64,000 nt of DNA, from contig JAWMQL010000004.1 in assembly GCA_033283165.1 (NCBI GenBank), positions 372,001 through 436,000 on the forward strand. The letters are read 5' to 3'. The DNA is from JAWMQL01 sp033283165. GTDB taxonomy: Bacteria > Pseudomonadota > Gammaproteobacteria > Pseudomonadales > Halieaceae. Numbering within the stretch: the stretch's first letter is position 1; each line of letters begins with the position of its first letter. A model generated the notes under the pieces. That model was not told the origin of the DNA and searched no databases. It worked only from the letters and a program-made list of their open reading frames with translations. A program made the position numbers and the translations under genes. Positions 50,896 to 59,138 of this stretch are shown in pieces.

Positions 50896-51951
50896 CTAGA
50901 CTGCTAATTCGGGCGCCGCCGCATCCATGACCAGCACGATACGCCCGGCGCTGTCACCCCGGGCCGCCGCGCGCATGGCGTCGGCAAAGCGCTCCAGGGG
51001 AAAGGTGTGGGCCACCCGGGGATGGAACAGGCCCGACGCGGCCAGCTCCATCAGCCGGTCGATATTCGCCCTGGCGCGGTCGGGTTCGGCTTTTGAAAAT
51101 TGTTGCAAATTGACGCCCACCAGGCTCGCACTGCGCAACAGGGGCAGGTTGGTGGGCAGGGGAGCGATGCCGGCGGGAAAGCCCACCACCAGGTGGCGGC
51201 CGTTCCAGCCCAGGCAGCGGAAGGCCGGCTCGGTGGCCGCGCCGCCCACCGGGTCGAACACCACGTCGATGGCCTGGCCATCATTGACGTCGGCCACCGC
51301 CTCGCGCCAGTGGTCGCAGCCGGCGTCGACCGCGGCGTCTGCCCCCGCGGACAGTGCCAGGGCGCGCTTTTCCGCGCTGGATGCCGAGGCGATGACCCTG
51401 GCCCCCAGGTACTTGCCCACCTGCACCGCGGCGTAGCCGGTGGCGCCGCCGGCGCCCAGCACCAGCAGTGATTCCCCGGGCTGCAGGCGGGCGCGGTCTG
51501 CCAGGGCGTGCCAGGCGGTCGTGGCGCTGACCTTGAACACCGCCGCCGCGATAAAATCCATATTGGCCGGCATCGCGTTCAGGGACGCGGCCGGCACGAC
51601 CGCCGCCTCGGCGAAGGCCCCACCCCAGCTGGTGGCGACAACGGCGTCGCCGACCGCGACTGCATCGACGCCCTCACCCAGGCTCTCGACCATGCCGGCG
51701 AACTCACTGCCCGGAATGAAGGGCACCGGTGCCCGGATCTGGTATTCGCCGCGGGCGTTGAGCACGTCGACAAAACTCACGCCGGCGGCGCGCACCGCCA
51801 CCCGGACCTGTCCCGGTCCCGGTTGCCCGGGGTCGTAGGGCTGCAGGGCGTAGTTCTCGATCGGACCCAACTGGTCCGCTATCGCCGCGCGGGTCTGTTG
51901 CGTCCCGGCACGTTTCCCCTGTGGTGATTCAGTCTTCACTGTCACGTTCAC
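50896..51951 (-). CDS. MDR-superfamily NADPH:quinone oxidoreductase-like
   Basis: A 351-residue zinc-free medium-chain reductase. GROES-like half with RAAGVSFVDVLNARGEY, PFIPGSEFAGMV, then the nucleotide-binding GAGGATGYAAVQVGK and FDPVGGAATEPAF. It reduces an alkene, enone or quinone with NADPH. The ATG overlaps the end of the MarR gene by 23 bases; later in-frame GTG codons would shorten this. Placed after MarR and before the kinase in the operon, it may saturate an enoyl-CoA intermediate. Confidence 0.9.
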   Translation of the reverse strand: MNVTVKTESPQGKRAGTQQTRAAIADQLGPIENYALQPYDPGQPGPGQVRVAVRAAGVSFVDVLNARGEYQIRAPVPFIPGSEFAGMVESLGEGVDAVAVGDAVVATSWGGAFAEAAVVPAASLNAMPANMDFIAAAVFKVSATTAWHALADRARLQPGESLLVLGAGGATGYAAVQVGKYLGARVIASASSAEKRALALSAGADAAVDAGCDHWREAVADVNDGQAIDVVFDPVGGAATEPAFRCLGWNGRHLVVGFPAGIAPLPTNLPLLRSASLVGVNLQQFSKAEPDRARANIDRLMELAASGLFHPRVAHTFPLERFADAMRAAARGDSAGRIVLVMDAAAPELAV

Positions 51952-52432
51952 GCAGATAGCGCTCGATTGCCCGCCTGGCCCCGGTCAGCTCCTCCGCCAG
52001 CCGGGCGAACTGTTGCGGGTCCACTTCCGCCAGGAACTTTTCGGCAACCGCCAGTGCCCGGCGGTCGGAGCGCTGTTTGAATTCAATACCCTGTGGTGTT
52101 GCCGCAAGCAGGGGTGCCCGTTTGTGGTCCGGGTTGGGCAACTTGTCGATCAGACCCTGGTCTTCCAGTTTGTTCACCGCCCGTTGGATCACCTGCCGCG
52201 GGTGACCGAGACTGCGGCCGATCTGCGGCACGGTCGGGGGCCTTTCGGCCTCCAGAATGGCTGCCAGCACCAGGCCGTCCGTCGACCCCAGTCCGCTTTC
52301 CTCGCGGACCCCCCGAAACAGGTGCTTCACCCGGCCCTGGATGCGGGCCATTTCGTCGACCAGCTGGATCAGGGGATTGGACCGTAGTGCCGAGAGTGCC
52401 GGGGTCCTGTGAGCGGCGTCGGGCGCGGCCAT
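51929..52432 (-). CDS. MarR-family transcriptional regulator
   Basis: A 167-residue winged-helix regulator with the MarR core (GLGSTDGLVLAAILE, VPQIGRSLGHPRQVIQRAVN, LEDQGLIDKLPNPDHKR). The ATG shares one base with the stop of the dioxygenase gene (TAATG), so translation is coupled; the longer TTG start is less likely. It sits inside the operon it probably controls. Tandem palindromes at 53345, ahead of the operon and of the divergent crotonase gene, are its likely binding sites. Confidence 0.9.
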   Translation of the reverse strand: MAAPDAAHRTPALSALRSNPLIQLVDEMARIQGRVKHLFRGVREESGLGSTDGLVLAAILEAERPPTVPQIGRSLGHPRQVIQRAVNKLEDQGLIDKLPNPDHKRAPLLAATPQGIEFKQRSDRRALAVAEKFLAEVDPQQFARLAEELTGARRAIERYLRERDSED

Positions 52433-53307
52433 TAGGCCTGCCAACCCAGGGGAAAGGCGTCGCGGTACTCGCCGATCCGCGCGCCGTCAGGAACCTCGAC
52501 GCCGTTGATCTCCGCCAGGGTCGGGATGGCGTTATCCGGAGGCACGATGTAGTGCAGGTTGGGGCCGCCCCACATGCTGGTATAGGCGCGGCGATCACCG
52601 GGGTAGTCGCTGGCGCCACCCGCCGCGTGCAGCATGTTGCCGTGGAAGACCAGGGCGTCACCGGGTTCGACCTCCCAGTTCAGGATGTCGAAACTGTCGC
52701 GGTAGCGCTCGATGTCGGGCACCCGCGGCGCACTGCTGTCCGCCGTGGCGAGTTCCAGCATCTTGCCCGCGCCGCTTTTCCTGATGTTGCCGTCCCCGCT
52801 ACCCGGCAGGCGGGGATCGTAGATCACGTTCCAGCGATGGGAACCCCGCACGATCTGCAGGGACAGTTCACGGGGTGAGAAGTCGGCCGTAATCCAGACC
52901 CGCACCATCTCGTCACCCCGCACCCGCAGGTAGGGCGTGTCCTGGTGCCAGGGGGTGGGTATCACCCGGCCGTGCTGCTTGTAGAAAATCTGGTCCAGTA
53001 TCAGTTGCGCCGAGGGGGTGCGCATCATCCGCGCGGCGATCTCGGCAATGCAACTGGTCTCCAGCAGGGTTTGCAGCGAGGGGCTGTTCAGGCTGGGGAA
53101 GGATTCCAGGAAGGTCATGCCCTCACCCGCCTTGTCGCTGGCCCGGGTGGCACGCTTGCCCGGGTTACTGAAGGATTCCTCGACCCCCCGGGCCAGCAGG
53201 TCCTGTTCGCGTTGGCCCAGCACGCCCTTGAGCAGGATCGCACCATCGCGCTGGTAGCAATCAATTTGTTCTTCAGTGAGGGTTACCGTAGACGTCATCG
53301 GGGCCAT
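52432..53307 (-). CDS. Phytanoyl-CoA dioxygenase (PhyH)-like enzyme
   Basis: A 291-residue Fe(II)/2-oxoglutarate oxygenase of the PhyH/EctD group, which alpha-hydroxylates phytanoyl-CoA or other substrates. Iron ligands are His121 and Asp123 (WHQDTPY) and the distal His227 in FHGNMLHAAGG. Arg246-like residues near the C terminus would bind 2-oxoglutarate. An ATG nine bases later is also possible. It is first of the operon and its divergent promoter holds two MarR-type palindromes. Its TauD-like cousins elsewhere in the window belong to a different family. Confidence 0.9.
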   Translation of the reverse strand: MAPMTSTVTLTEEQIDCYQRDGAILLKGVLGQREQDLLARGVEESFSNPGKRATRASDKAGEGMTFLESFPSLNSPSLQTLLETSCIAEIAARMMRTPSAQLILDQIFYKQHGRVIPTPWHQDTPYLRVRGDEMVRVWITADFSPRELSLQIVRGSHRWNVIYDPRLPGSGDGNIRKSGAGKMLELATADSSAPRVPDIERYRDSFDILNWEVEPGDALVFHGNMLHAAGGASDYPGDRRAYTSMWGGPNLHYIVPPDNAIPTLAEINGVEVPDGARIGEYRDAFPLGWQA

Positions 53308-53344
53308 ACCGCGCTAAGCTGGGAAGTATAGTCTGTAATGCTAA

Positions 53345-53379
53345 TGACACATTATTGTCAAAATGACATAATTGTGTCA
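53345..53379. promoter_or_regulatory. Tandem MarR-type palindromes, TGACA-N6-TGTCA twice
   Basis: TGACA-CATTAT-TGTCA and TGACA-TAATTG-TGTCA stand three bases apart, each a 16-bp inverted repeat. They also mirror each other as a pair. They lie between the divergent PhyH and crotonase genes, 27 to 38 bases from the start codons. Spacing and symmetry suit cooperative binding of two dimers of the MarR protein encoded in the operon. Confidence 0.72.
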
Positions 53380-53406
53380 AATATAATTGCCTGCCAGGGG
53401 TAAAGC

Positions 53407-54195
53407 ATGGAGAACGTACAACTTACTGTAGACGGCGCCGTGGCCCGTATCACCCTGAACGACCCTAAGACCCTGAACGCCATGGGCGCGATGATGGCGC
53501 GGGAGTTTCGGGAGGCGGTCAGGTCCGTGGCCGACCGCGAGCGGGGCGTTCGCTGCCTGCTGATTACCGGGGCCGGTCGCGCATTTTGCTCCGGCGGCAA
53601 CCTGGAGTTGATGGCGGGTGACGGGCAGGGCCAGTCCGCCGACGACCGTATCAGCCTGGGTACCCATCATCACTACTTCATGAAATTGCTGCGGGACCTG
53701 CCCTTTCCGGTGCTGACCGCGGTCAATGGACCGGCAGCCGGGTTCGGATTCTCGCTGGCCCTGGCCGGTGACCTTGTAGTCGCCGCCCGCTCCGCCTTTT
53801 TCCTGGCCGCCTTCTGCAACCTGGGTATTTCACCCGACGGCGGCCTGAGCTGGCTGCTGCCCCGTATTCTCGGCTGGGCCCGCGCCAGGGAACTGTTGCT
53901 ATTGGGCGAGCGTCTCCCGGCTGAGCAGGCCCTGGACTGGGGTCTGGTGAACCGGGTCTTCGAGGACGAGGACTTCGCTGATGAAGCGATGGCAATGGCG
54001 CAACGTCTGGCAGCCGGCCCGACCGTCGCCCTGGGCACGATTCGGCAACTGGCCTGGGAGAGCTGGGACCTGAGCTTCGCCCAGCACCTGGATCGGGAGG
54101 AACGGGTGCAACTCGATACCTTTGTCACGGGCGATGCGGAGGAGGGGGTCCGCGCCATGCTGGAGAAGCGCGAGGCGAAGTTCAGGGGAAGCTGA
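53407..54195 (+). CDS. Crotonase-fold enoyl-CoA isomerase-like protein
   Basis: A 262-residue crotonase superfamily protein. Against rat crotonase, the two catalytic Glu positions are Ser and Phe, so it is not a classical hydratase. Asp144 in ISPDGGLSW instead matches the Asp used by delta3-delta2 enoyl-CoA isomerases and 4-chlorobenzoyl-CoA dehalogenase-like members. The CoA loop CSGGNLELM is present. AGGGG precedes the ATG. It diverges from the seven-gene operon and shares its control region, which suggests the same pathway. Confidence 0.9.
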   Translation: MENVQLTVDGAVARITLNDPKTLNAMGAMMAREFREAVRSVADRERGVRCLLITGAGRAFCSGGNLELMAGDGQGQSADDRISLGTHHHYFMKLLRDLPFPVLTAVNGPAAGFGFSLALAGDLVVAARSAFFLAAFCNLGISPDGGLSWLLPRILGWARARELLLLGERLPAEQALDWGLVNRVFEDEDFADEAMAMAQRLAAGPTVALGTIRQLAWESWDLSFAQHLDREERVQLDTFVTGDAEEGVRAMLEKREAKFRGS

Positions 54196-54362
54196 ATTCG
54201 GACCGAGGCTTGCTGGACAGAGTTCGCATTCTCGGGCGACAGCGGCCATGTCGTCGAAGACCAGGGTGCTTACGTCTCGAAAGGTACCGGGCGAAGGCAA
54301 CAGTTCGCTGCGGGTATTCCAGGCGACCACCAGGCGATTCCCGTCGCCGTTCTCCTGGACAC

Positions 54363-54390
54363 TTATGACGTTTCCGCGGAAACGTCATAA
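54363..54390. repeat. 28-bp perfect palindrome
   Basis: Arms TTATGACGTTTCCG and CGGAAACGTCATAA meet with no spacer. It stands in the 238-base gap between the crotonase stop and the next, convergent gene. No other gene is visible in the gap. It can fold as a cruciform or hairpin and may act as a bidirectional terminator or protein site. Confidence 0.7.
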
Positions 54391-54433
54391 TCAGCCGAAA
54401 GTATCCAAAGCGACCAGGCACCACGAGCCAATA

Positions 54434-54682
54434 TTAACCCCCATTAACGACAGCCAGGGCTAAATACGGTGCGAGATTGAAAACAATGACAACTATCTTA
54501 TAGTGAGCCAGATATAAAAAGTAATGATTTTTTACATCAGATACGCTCACGCCGAAAACATTTGAATGAATGGCTGCAATCTTTTCCTTGAATAAGGTGA
54601 GTGAAACAGTACTGACAGCCAAAATGAGCACGTTGATAACGGTGCACCAGCCAAGAAATTCTCGAAGCAATTCAATACTCAT
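54434..54682 (-). CDS. Small membrane protein, DUF6868-like
   Basis: An 82-residue protein with two hydrophobic segments, about residues 5-30 and 55-80. The order FLGWCTVINV...LFKEKIAAIHSNVFGVS...YKIVVIVFNLAPYLAL matches DUF6868-type small membrane proteins. The ATG at 54682 gives the family start MSIELLREF; a longer frame to 54748 would add 22 residues and overlap the next gene. The function is unknown. It follows the five-segment membrane protein gene on the same strand. Confidence 0.7.
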   Translation of the reverse strand: MSIELLREFLGWCTVINVLILAVSTVSLTLFKEKIAAIHSNVFGVSVSDVKNHYFLYLAHYKIVVIVFNLAPYLALAVVNGG

Positions 54683-54720
54683 AAACACATCCCGATTCAC
54701 TTTCAGAGTACGGTACGCAA

Positions 54721-55311
54721 TCAGTATCCCGCCGTTGCTCGTGTCCACTCAAGGCTCCGGAACTGATACATGATCCAGAGAAGCAGGGTGAACAGGTGAT
54801 AGTTGGCAATGAAGACGTGTGCGGGCCGGCTCCTTGTGATCCAGCCCCATATTGCCAACAGAGTCCAGGAACCGATTAACAAAAAATAGGGTATTGAAAA
54901 GTCATCGAAATGATCCTTGAGGTAAGTGTCCGTCAACTCCAGCAGGATCCACAGAAACTCAATAGTGAAAAACCAGCGTCTTATCTCTACAAAATGGCTG
55001 TGTAAATCCCAATCTTCAGGAATGTCACCCGGATACAAAATCGCGGACAGCAGAAACAGCGTGATACCGTAAAACAGCAGGAACACGAATAGCAGTACGT
55101 TCCAGTCCTGCCAGTCCTTCCAGCCGAACACAACCGTCCACCAGTAGACGATCATCATGAAAAATACGAACAGTGTCCATGCGAAATGCGCAGCGGAGAA
55201 TTTTATGGTTTTCCGGCAGTGCAGTAGTCGCACGCTGCCTGTGAGCATGTTTGCCATGCCAAGGCCAACGATGACCGAAATGAAGACCGAAAGAAATTCA
55301 AAGGAGCTCAC
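54721..55311 (-). CDS. Multi-pass membrane protein, unknown family
   Basis: A 196-residue protein with about six hydrophobic segments spread over the whole length. It starts SSFEFLSVFISVIVGLGMAN and has a hydrophilic loop with DIPEDWDLHSHFVEIRRWFF. It is a clear relative of the protein at 59139 (similar start FEYLGVILSVIMGLGVTH, and FPDDFDFEHHYYETRPWFF). The GTG at 55311 overlaps the stop of the desaturase gene by four bases, so they are coupled. I do not recognise a function. Confidence 0.75.
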   Translation of the reverse strand: MSSFEFLSVFISVIVGLGMANMLTGSVRLLHCRKTIKFSAAHFAWTLFVFFMMIVYWWTVVFGWKDWQDWNVLLFVFLLFYGITLFLLSAILYPGDIPEDWDLHSHFVEIRRWFFTIEFLWILLELTDTYLKDHFDDFSIPYFLLIGSWTLLAIWGWITRSRPAHVFIANYHLFTLLLWIMYQFRSLEWTRATAGY

Positions 55312-56165
55312 AGCCCGGTAGTTTCCAGATTGACTCCTTGAGGTAATCTGGCCCCAGTCGGGGAGGTGTCTACCAGTCCCAGTTTCTTGAACCACCTTAT
55401 CGTCATCAGTCCAAAGTCGAACTGGTCTGGATCGTGACTTGTTCTCAGAAAGCTCGGATAGTGATGATGATTATTTTGCAGGCACGCGCTGAACGTTGCA
55501 GTAACCGGTAACCACTCACACAGATTCATGGCGTTGTCGCCATCATCCGGATATCGCCGCGATCCGAAGCGTCGGTCATGTGACCAGAAATTCTGGATCA
55601 TGTTGACCCATAGCGCGATGATTCTTACGCCGACCCAGAGAGTGAGAGCGTACTTCCAGTCCTGCACCAGGAGCCAGACCAATAAATAGCTTGTAAACTG
55701 AGACAACACAGCGTAAGCCGGGGTCGATATCATCTTCATAGAAAAGCTTTTCAGAATATCGTCATTGGCGAGATTTGAGCCACTCTTGTACGGCAGAAGA
55801 CACAAGTACATGGTTCTCCAGAATCCGTCTTCAGCCAGTTTATTCGGATCGCCAGCTTGATCAGCAAAAACATGATGGTGCCTATGCCGGTTAACCCAGG
55901 TTGTAGGATTTACATAGATTCCAATCGTGTTATACAGCACGCTGATAAACTTGGTGAACCAGGGTCTGAACACCAGTGCCCGATGAGCCACCCCCATATG
56001 AATGACGTCGGTCAAGTAAACTCCTGCGAGAAACCAGACGAATACCAGGTATATGAAAGCAATCAGGGATCCCTCGAAGAAGCTCCAGCCAACGGGGCTC
56101 ATCGTCCCGCCAACTGCCAAGTGCAAAAATATGAGTAGATATCCGGTGAAATTGTAACTCGCCAT
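55308..56165 (-). CDS. Fatty-acid desaturase (acyl-CoA delta-9 type)
   Basis: A 285-residue membrane di-iron desaturase. The three histidine boxes are at His56-His61 (HMGVAH), His94-His98 (HRHHH) and His233-His235 (NNHHHYP). Four or more hydrophobic segments surround them, as expected for a protein embedded in the cytoplasmic membrane that inserts a double bond in a fatty acyl chain. The first box lacks the Arg of HRxxxH. The ATG at 56165 is preferred; another 30 bases earlier is possible. It is coupled to the membrane-protein gene that follows. Confidence 0.85.
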   Translation of the reverse strand: MASYNFTGYLLIFLHLAVGGTMSPVGWSFFEGSLIAFIYLVFVWFLAGVYLTDVIHMGVAHRALVFRPWFTKFISVLYNTIGIYVNPTTWVNRHRHHHVFADQAGDPNKLAEDGFWRTMYLCLLPYKSGSNLANDDILKSFSMKMISTPAYAVLSQFTSYLLVWLLVQDWKYALTLWVGVRIIALWVNMIQNFWSHDRRFGSRRYPDDGDNAMNLCEWLPVTATFSACLQNNHHHYPSFLRTSHDPDQFDFGLMTIRWFKKLGLVDTSPTGARLPQGVNLETTGL

Positions 56166-56256
56166 AACAACCCCCAGAGTTGATAATCCCCGCACGCTAT
56201 TTTAGTACAAAGTTCAGTATCGATTCTTTTCCGGTTAAGTGAGCTGACGTGGCTAT

Positions 56257-56709
56257 TTAACCTGAAAGCTCCGAAGTGCAGTGCGGGCATCTGGTTGCTT
56301 TAATTGCGATATTGCTAAGGCAGAAAGGGCAGTCTTTTGTCGTTGGTTCCTCAGGCTGGACTTCCTCCTCAGGTTGCATCTTATTGATGGACTTGATCAG
56401 CAGAAAAACAGCAAAGGCGACGATCAGAAAACTGATAACCGAGTTGATAAAAACGCCGTAACTCATGGTGACGGCCCCGGCCTCCTGGGCCGCGGCAAGG
56501 GTCGCGTAAGGACCGGCGGTGGAGCCTTCTTTCAGCGTGATAAACAGGTCGGAGAAGTCCACGCCCCCGATGAGAAGCCCAACGGGTGGCATAATGATAT
56601 CGGCGACCAGACTCTTGACAATCGTCCCGAAGGCTCCGCCGATGATGATGCCCACGGCCATGTCAACGACATTGCCTCGCATGGCGAATTTTTTGAATTC
56701 CTGAATCAT
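56257..56709 (-). CDS. mscL: Large-conductance mechanosensitive channel MscL
   Basis: A 150-residue MscL with the conserved first helix (FKKFAMRGNVVDMAVGIIIG) and the second transmembrane helix near 90-108. The C-terminal tail after the usual end carries two CxxC pairs, Cys127/130 and Cys141/144, resembling a small zinc ribbon. The channel opens under membrane tension to release solutes. The ATG at 56709 follows GAGGT. It lies 13 bases after the mscS gene, so both are one unit. Confidence 0.95.
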   Translation of the reverse strand: MIQEFKKFAMRGNVVDMAVGIIIGGAFGTIVKSLVADIIMPPVGLLIGGVDFSDLFITLKEGSTAGPYATLAAAQEAGAVTMSYGVFINSVISFLIVAFAVFLLIKSINKMQPEEEVQPEEPTTKDCPFCLSNIAIKATRCPHCTSELSG

Positions 56710-56722
56710 TGATGTCACCTCG

Positions 56723-57553
56723 TCATTGCAGCAGACGGACTTCTCGCTGGGGAAATGGAATGGAGACATTCTCTTCCCTCAGTGTCCTGTAGATCTCGGC
56801 ATTTGCGGCGTACTTGTGGCTGAAGTAATTCTTAGCCGGCACCCAGTAGCGCAGTCCGATAATAATCCCATTATCGCCAAAGCCCTCTATCCCTACTTTT
56901 ACCTCCGGATTGGAGGCGACACAGTCCAACCCCCGTAGTCTCTCGGTCAGCTTTTCAATCACCCTCTCGGTGTCGCTACCATAAGCAACGCCTACAGAAT
57001 CCTCGACGATCTTGTTCTCGAAGGAGTTGTAAAGCACCTCGCCTATGAGGTGCCGGTTGGGTACGACGATGAGTTCGTCGTCTTCCGTGCGCATGAGAGT
57101 CATGCCCAGCTTTACCTCCTCCACCACCCCGGAAATGCCAGCGACGGAGATCGTGTTACCCACGACAAATGGCCGCGTCAATATGATGATAAAGCCGGCG
57201 CCGTAATTGGAAACCGGCCCCTGCAAAGCCAGGCCGACACCGAGTGTGAGGGCACCCACGGCGGCGACAAAAGGTGCCACGGATATGCCGAACTTGCCAA
57301 GGGCGATGATAACGAAGCAGGCCAGGAGTAACAGGTAGGCACACGAGCCGATAAATTTCGCCAGGGTGACATCCACGTTCTTGCTGTCGCAGAAACGGAC
57401 GATAACGTTGCTGATCCAGCGCGCCAGTATCCAGCCAATGATGAGGATGATGATCGCCCCCAGGACCTGGAAGCTGTAGTTGACGAGAAACTCGGCCACT
57501 GTATTGTAGATGTTTTGGATAGTGTCCATATCCAGACCCAGTGCTTCGTCCAT
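56723..57553 (-). CDS. mscS: Small-conductance mechanosensitive channel MscS
   Basis: A 276-residue MscS with three transmembrane helices near residues 20-105 (the pore helix includes LGVGLALQGPVSNYGAG) and the beta domain with the PNRHLIGEVLYNSFENK segment. It protects cells from osmotic down-shock. The ATG at 57553 follows GAGG; a GTG one codon upstream is also possible. Directly followed by mscL, giving an osmotic-stress pair unrelated to the catabolic genes. Confidence 0.93.
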   Translation of the reverse strand: MDEALGLDMDTIQNIYNTVAEFLVNYSFQVLGAIIILIIGWILARWISNVIVRFCDSKNVDVTLAKFIGSCAYLLLLACFVIIALGKFGISVAPFVAAVGALTLGVGLALQGPVSNYGAGFIIILTRPFVVGNTISVAGISGVVEEVKLGMTLMRTEDDELIVVPNRHLIGEVLYNSFENKIVEDSVGVAYGSDTERVIEKLTERLRGLDCVASNPEVKVGIEGFGDNGIIIGLRYWVPAKNYFSHKYAANAEIYRTLREENVSIPFPQREVRLLQ

Positions 57554-57753
57554 CACGACCTCACATTATCCAGGAAAATAAAGTTCCGCCCTGTCTATTC
57601 GAGCATTCTTCAGGGCGGATGTGAAGTTCAAAAATCGGTTCTGGCTATCCACCCGTCCTCATACGCAGGCGAATGCTGCCCGGGAATAGAATCATGAATC
57701 TGCGCGCGAAGCAGTTCGCACCTATACTGCATAATGATTAGATGGAGGCTCCA

Positions 57754-58176
57754 ATGAATATAGAAGATCGATTCCAGGCCTACGCCGCTGATTTCGAGTC
57801 AAGTTACGCCGATGACAACTGGGATCGCCTGGCCCAGTATTTCACCGTGGATGCCAGCTACGACGCTGGCGACGGTTCAGACGCTGCCGTCGGCCGTGAC
57901 GCGGTTTTGCAGAAGTTTCAGGATGCGGTGAATGGTCTCGATCGGGCGATGGGCCAGCGGGACGTACAGCTGCACAACGTCTCTACCGATGGTGATACCG
58001 TGGTCGCGCAGTGGACGGCCCGATATACCAATCCCGGTCTACCTGTGCTTGAGATCAAGGGCGTTGAGTTTGCGCGTTTCGACGGGGATGCCATCGCCGA
58101 ACTCAGGGATGAAATCAGCGAAGAATCGCTGGCTGTGTTTGCTGGCTGGATGGAGGCCCACGGTGCTGCGTTGTAG
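57754..58176 (+). CDS. SnoaL-like (NTF2 fold) protein
   Basis: A 140-residue NTF2-fold protein. It starts EDRFQAYAADFESSYADDNWDRLAQYFTVDASYD, and the second half contains QRDVQLHNVSTDGDTVVAQWTARY. The ATG at 57754 has GGAGG six bases upstream; the ATG at 57742 is in frame but less well placed. It is the third SnoaL-like gene of the window and is not close to the other two. Function unknown. Confidence 0.8.
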   Translation: MNIEDRFQAYAADFESSYADDNWDRLAQYFTVDASYDAGDGSDAAVGRDAVLQKFQDAVNGLDRAMGQRDVQLHNVSTDGDTVVAQWTARYTNPGLPVLEIKGVEFARFDGDAIAELRDEISEESLAVFAGWMEAHGAAL

Positions 58177-58220
58177 CGCAGACACACAGATGGTGACTCA
58201 TCAGATCGTCCCGAAGCTGC

Positions 58221-58913
58221 TCATTCCGTGGGGATCAACTGCAGCAGTTGCTCGACCTCTGAATGAACGAGATCAAGTTCGTCCAGAAGGCCACTCCCGG
58301 ATAATTCGAGATTGGCCACAAACAATCGGACTCCGTTCTCAACTCTCAGGTCGTTGAGCAGGGTTTCCACAGCACGCCGGTTTGCCGGCGTATCCTCCCA
58401 GGGTCCATCAAGCTGAATCCTGATACTCGAGAACGTGGGATCGTAAAGGTATGAGTCGAAGTCACGAGCCATGTGCTCCTCGAGGTGCCCGATCCTGTCA
58501 TAAGTGGCGTACAGTTCGAGCAACCGCGTGCGAATCTCATCATCACGGATGAGCCTGAGACTTCCCGAACTCAGCACCTCGTCCATGGTATTCCGATTGG
58601 GTGCGATGTATTGATTCAGTAGCATTGGATAGTACGCCTCGAAAAACTGCTGCGGGTGGACGGGACGGCCATCGAAGACCCCGAGCACGAGCAGGGCATC
58701 CTCCAACTGGCTTCGCCGAATTTTCTGCTGTGCTTCCAGCATGGCGAGGTCCGCCAAAAGGTCCACGCGAAATCCGCGCAAGTACTGCTCGCCTACGGCA
58801 CGCTCACTGAGGTCTTCACGCACATTCTCTACCGCGAAGGCCAGTGCCACGCCGACGAATACCACGACAAGCTCGGCAAAGTGGCGGCGCATCATACCAG
58901 CTGTAGAACGCAT
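58221..58913 (-). CDS. DUF6090-like protein with one N-terminal membrane helix
   Basis: A 230-residue protein with a membrane segment at about 14-28 (ELVVVFVGVALAFAV) and a helical remainder. The pattern EN..ED..ERAVGEQYLRGFRVDLLADL resembles the DUF6090 group of small membrane-anchored proteins. The function is unknown. It converges with the SnoaL gene 44 bases away. Confidence 0.65.
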   Translation of the reverse strand: MRSTAGMMRRHFAELVVVFVGVALAFAVENVREDLSERAVGEQYLRGFRVDLLADLAMLEAQQKIRRSQLEDALLVLGVFDGRPVHPQQFFEAYYPMLLNQYIAPNRNTMDEVLSSGSLRLIRDDEIRTRLLELYATYDRIGHLEEHMARDFDSYLYDPTFSSIRIQLDGPWEDTPANRRAVETLLNDLRVENGVRLFVANLELSGSGLLDELDLVHSEVEQLLQLIPTE

Positions 58914-59138
58914 GTCTGCACCCTGTTATTTGACTAACAACAAGAATAGACCCATCGCAGCCAATGGGCGAAAGCGCTCCCTTTCCGGCCCTGGTCATTA
59001 ATTAACCAGGGTGGCTCGCTTTCCCTGCATTGGATTGTAACTGGTCTCCACTTCCCTTGATTTCGGTACCTTGCATCTCGTCTTGGTCTCCATTTTAGGG
59101 TAGATTTTCGTGTTATTGCGGCATAAAAAGGACAATAA

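Noticed and set aside
54196..54433. Open frames in the gap after the crotonase gene as a possible pseudogene
   Set aside because: No domain or codon pattern could be recognised; only the palindrome is supported.
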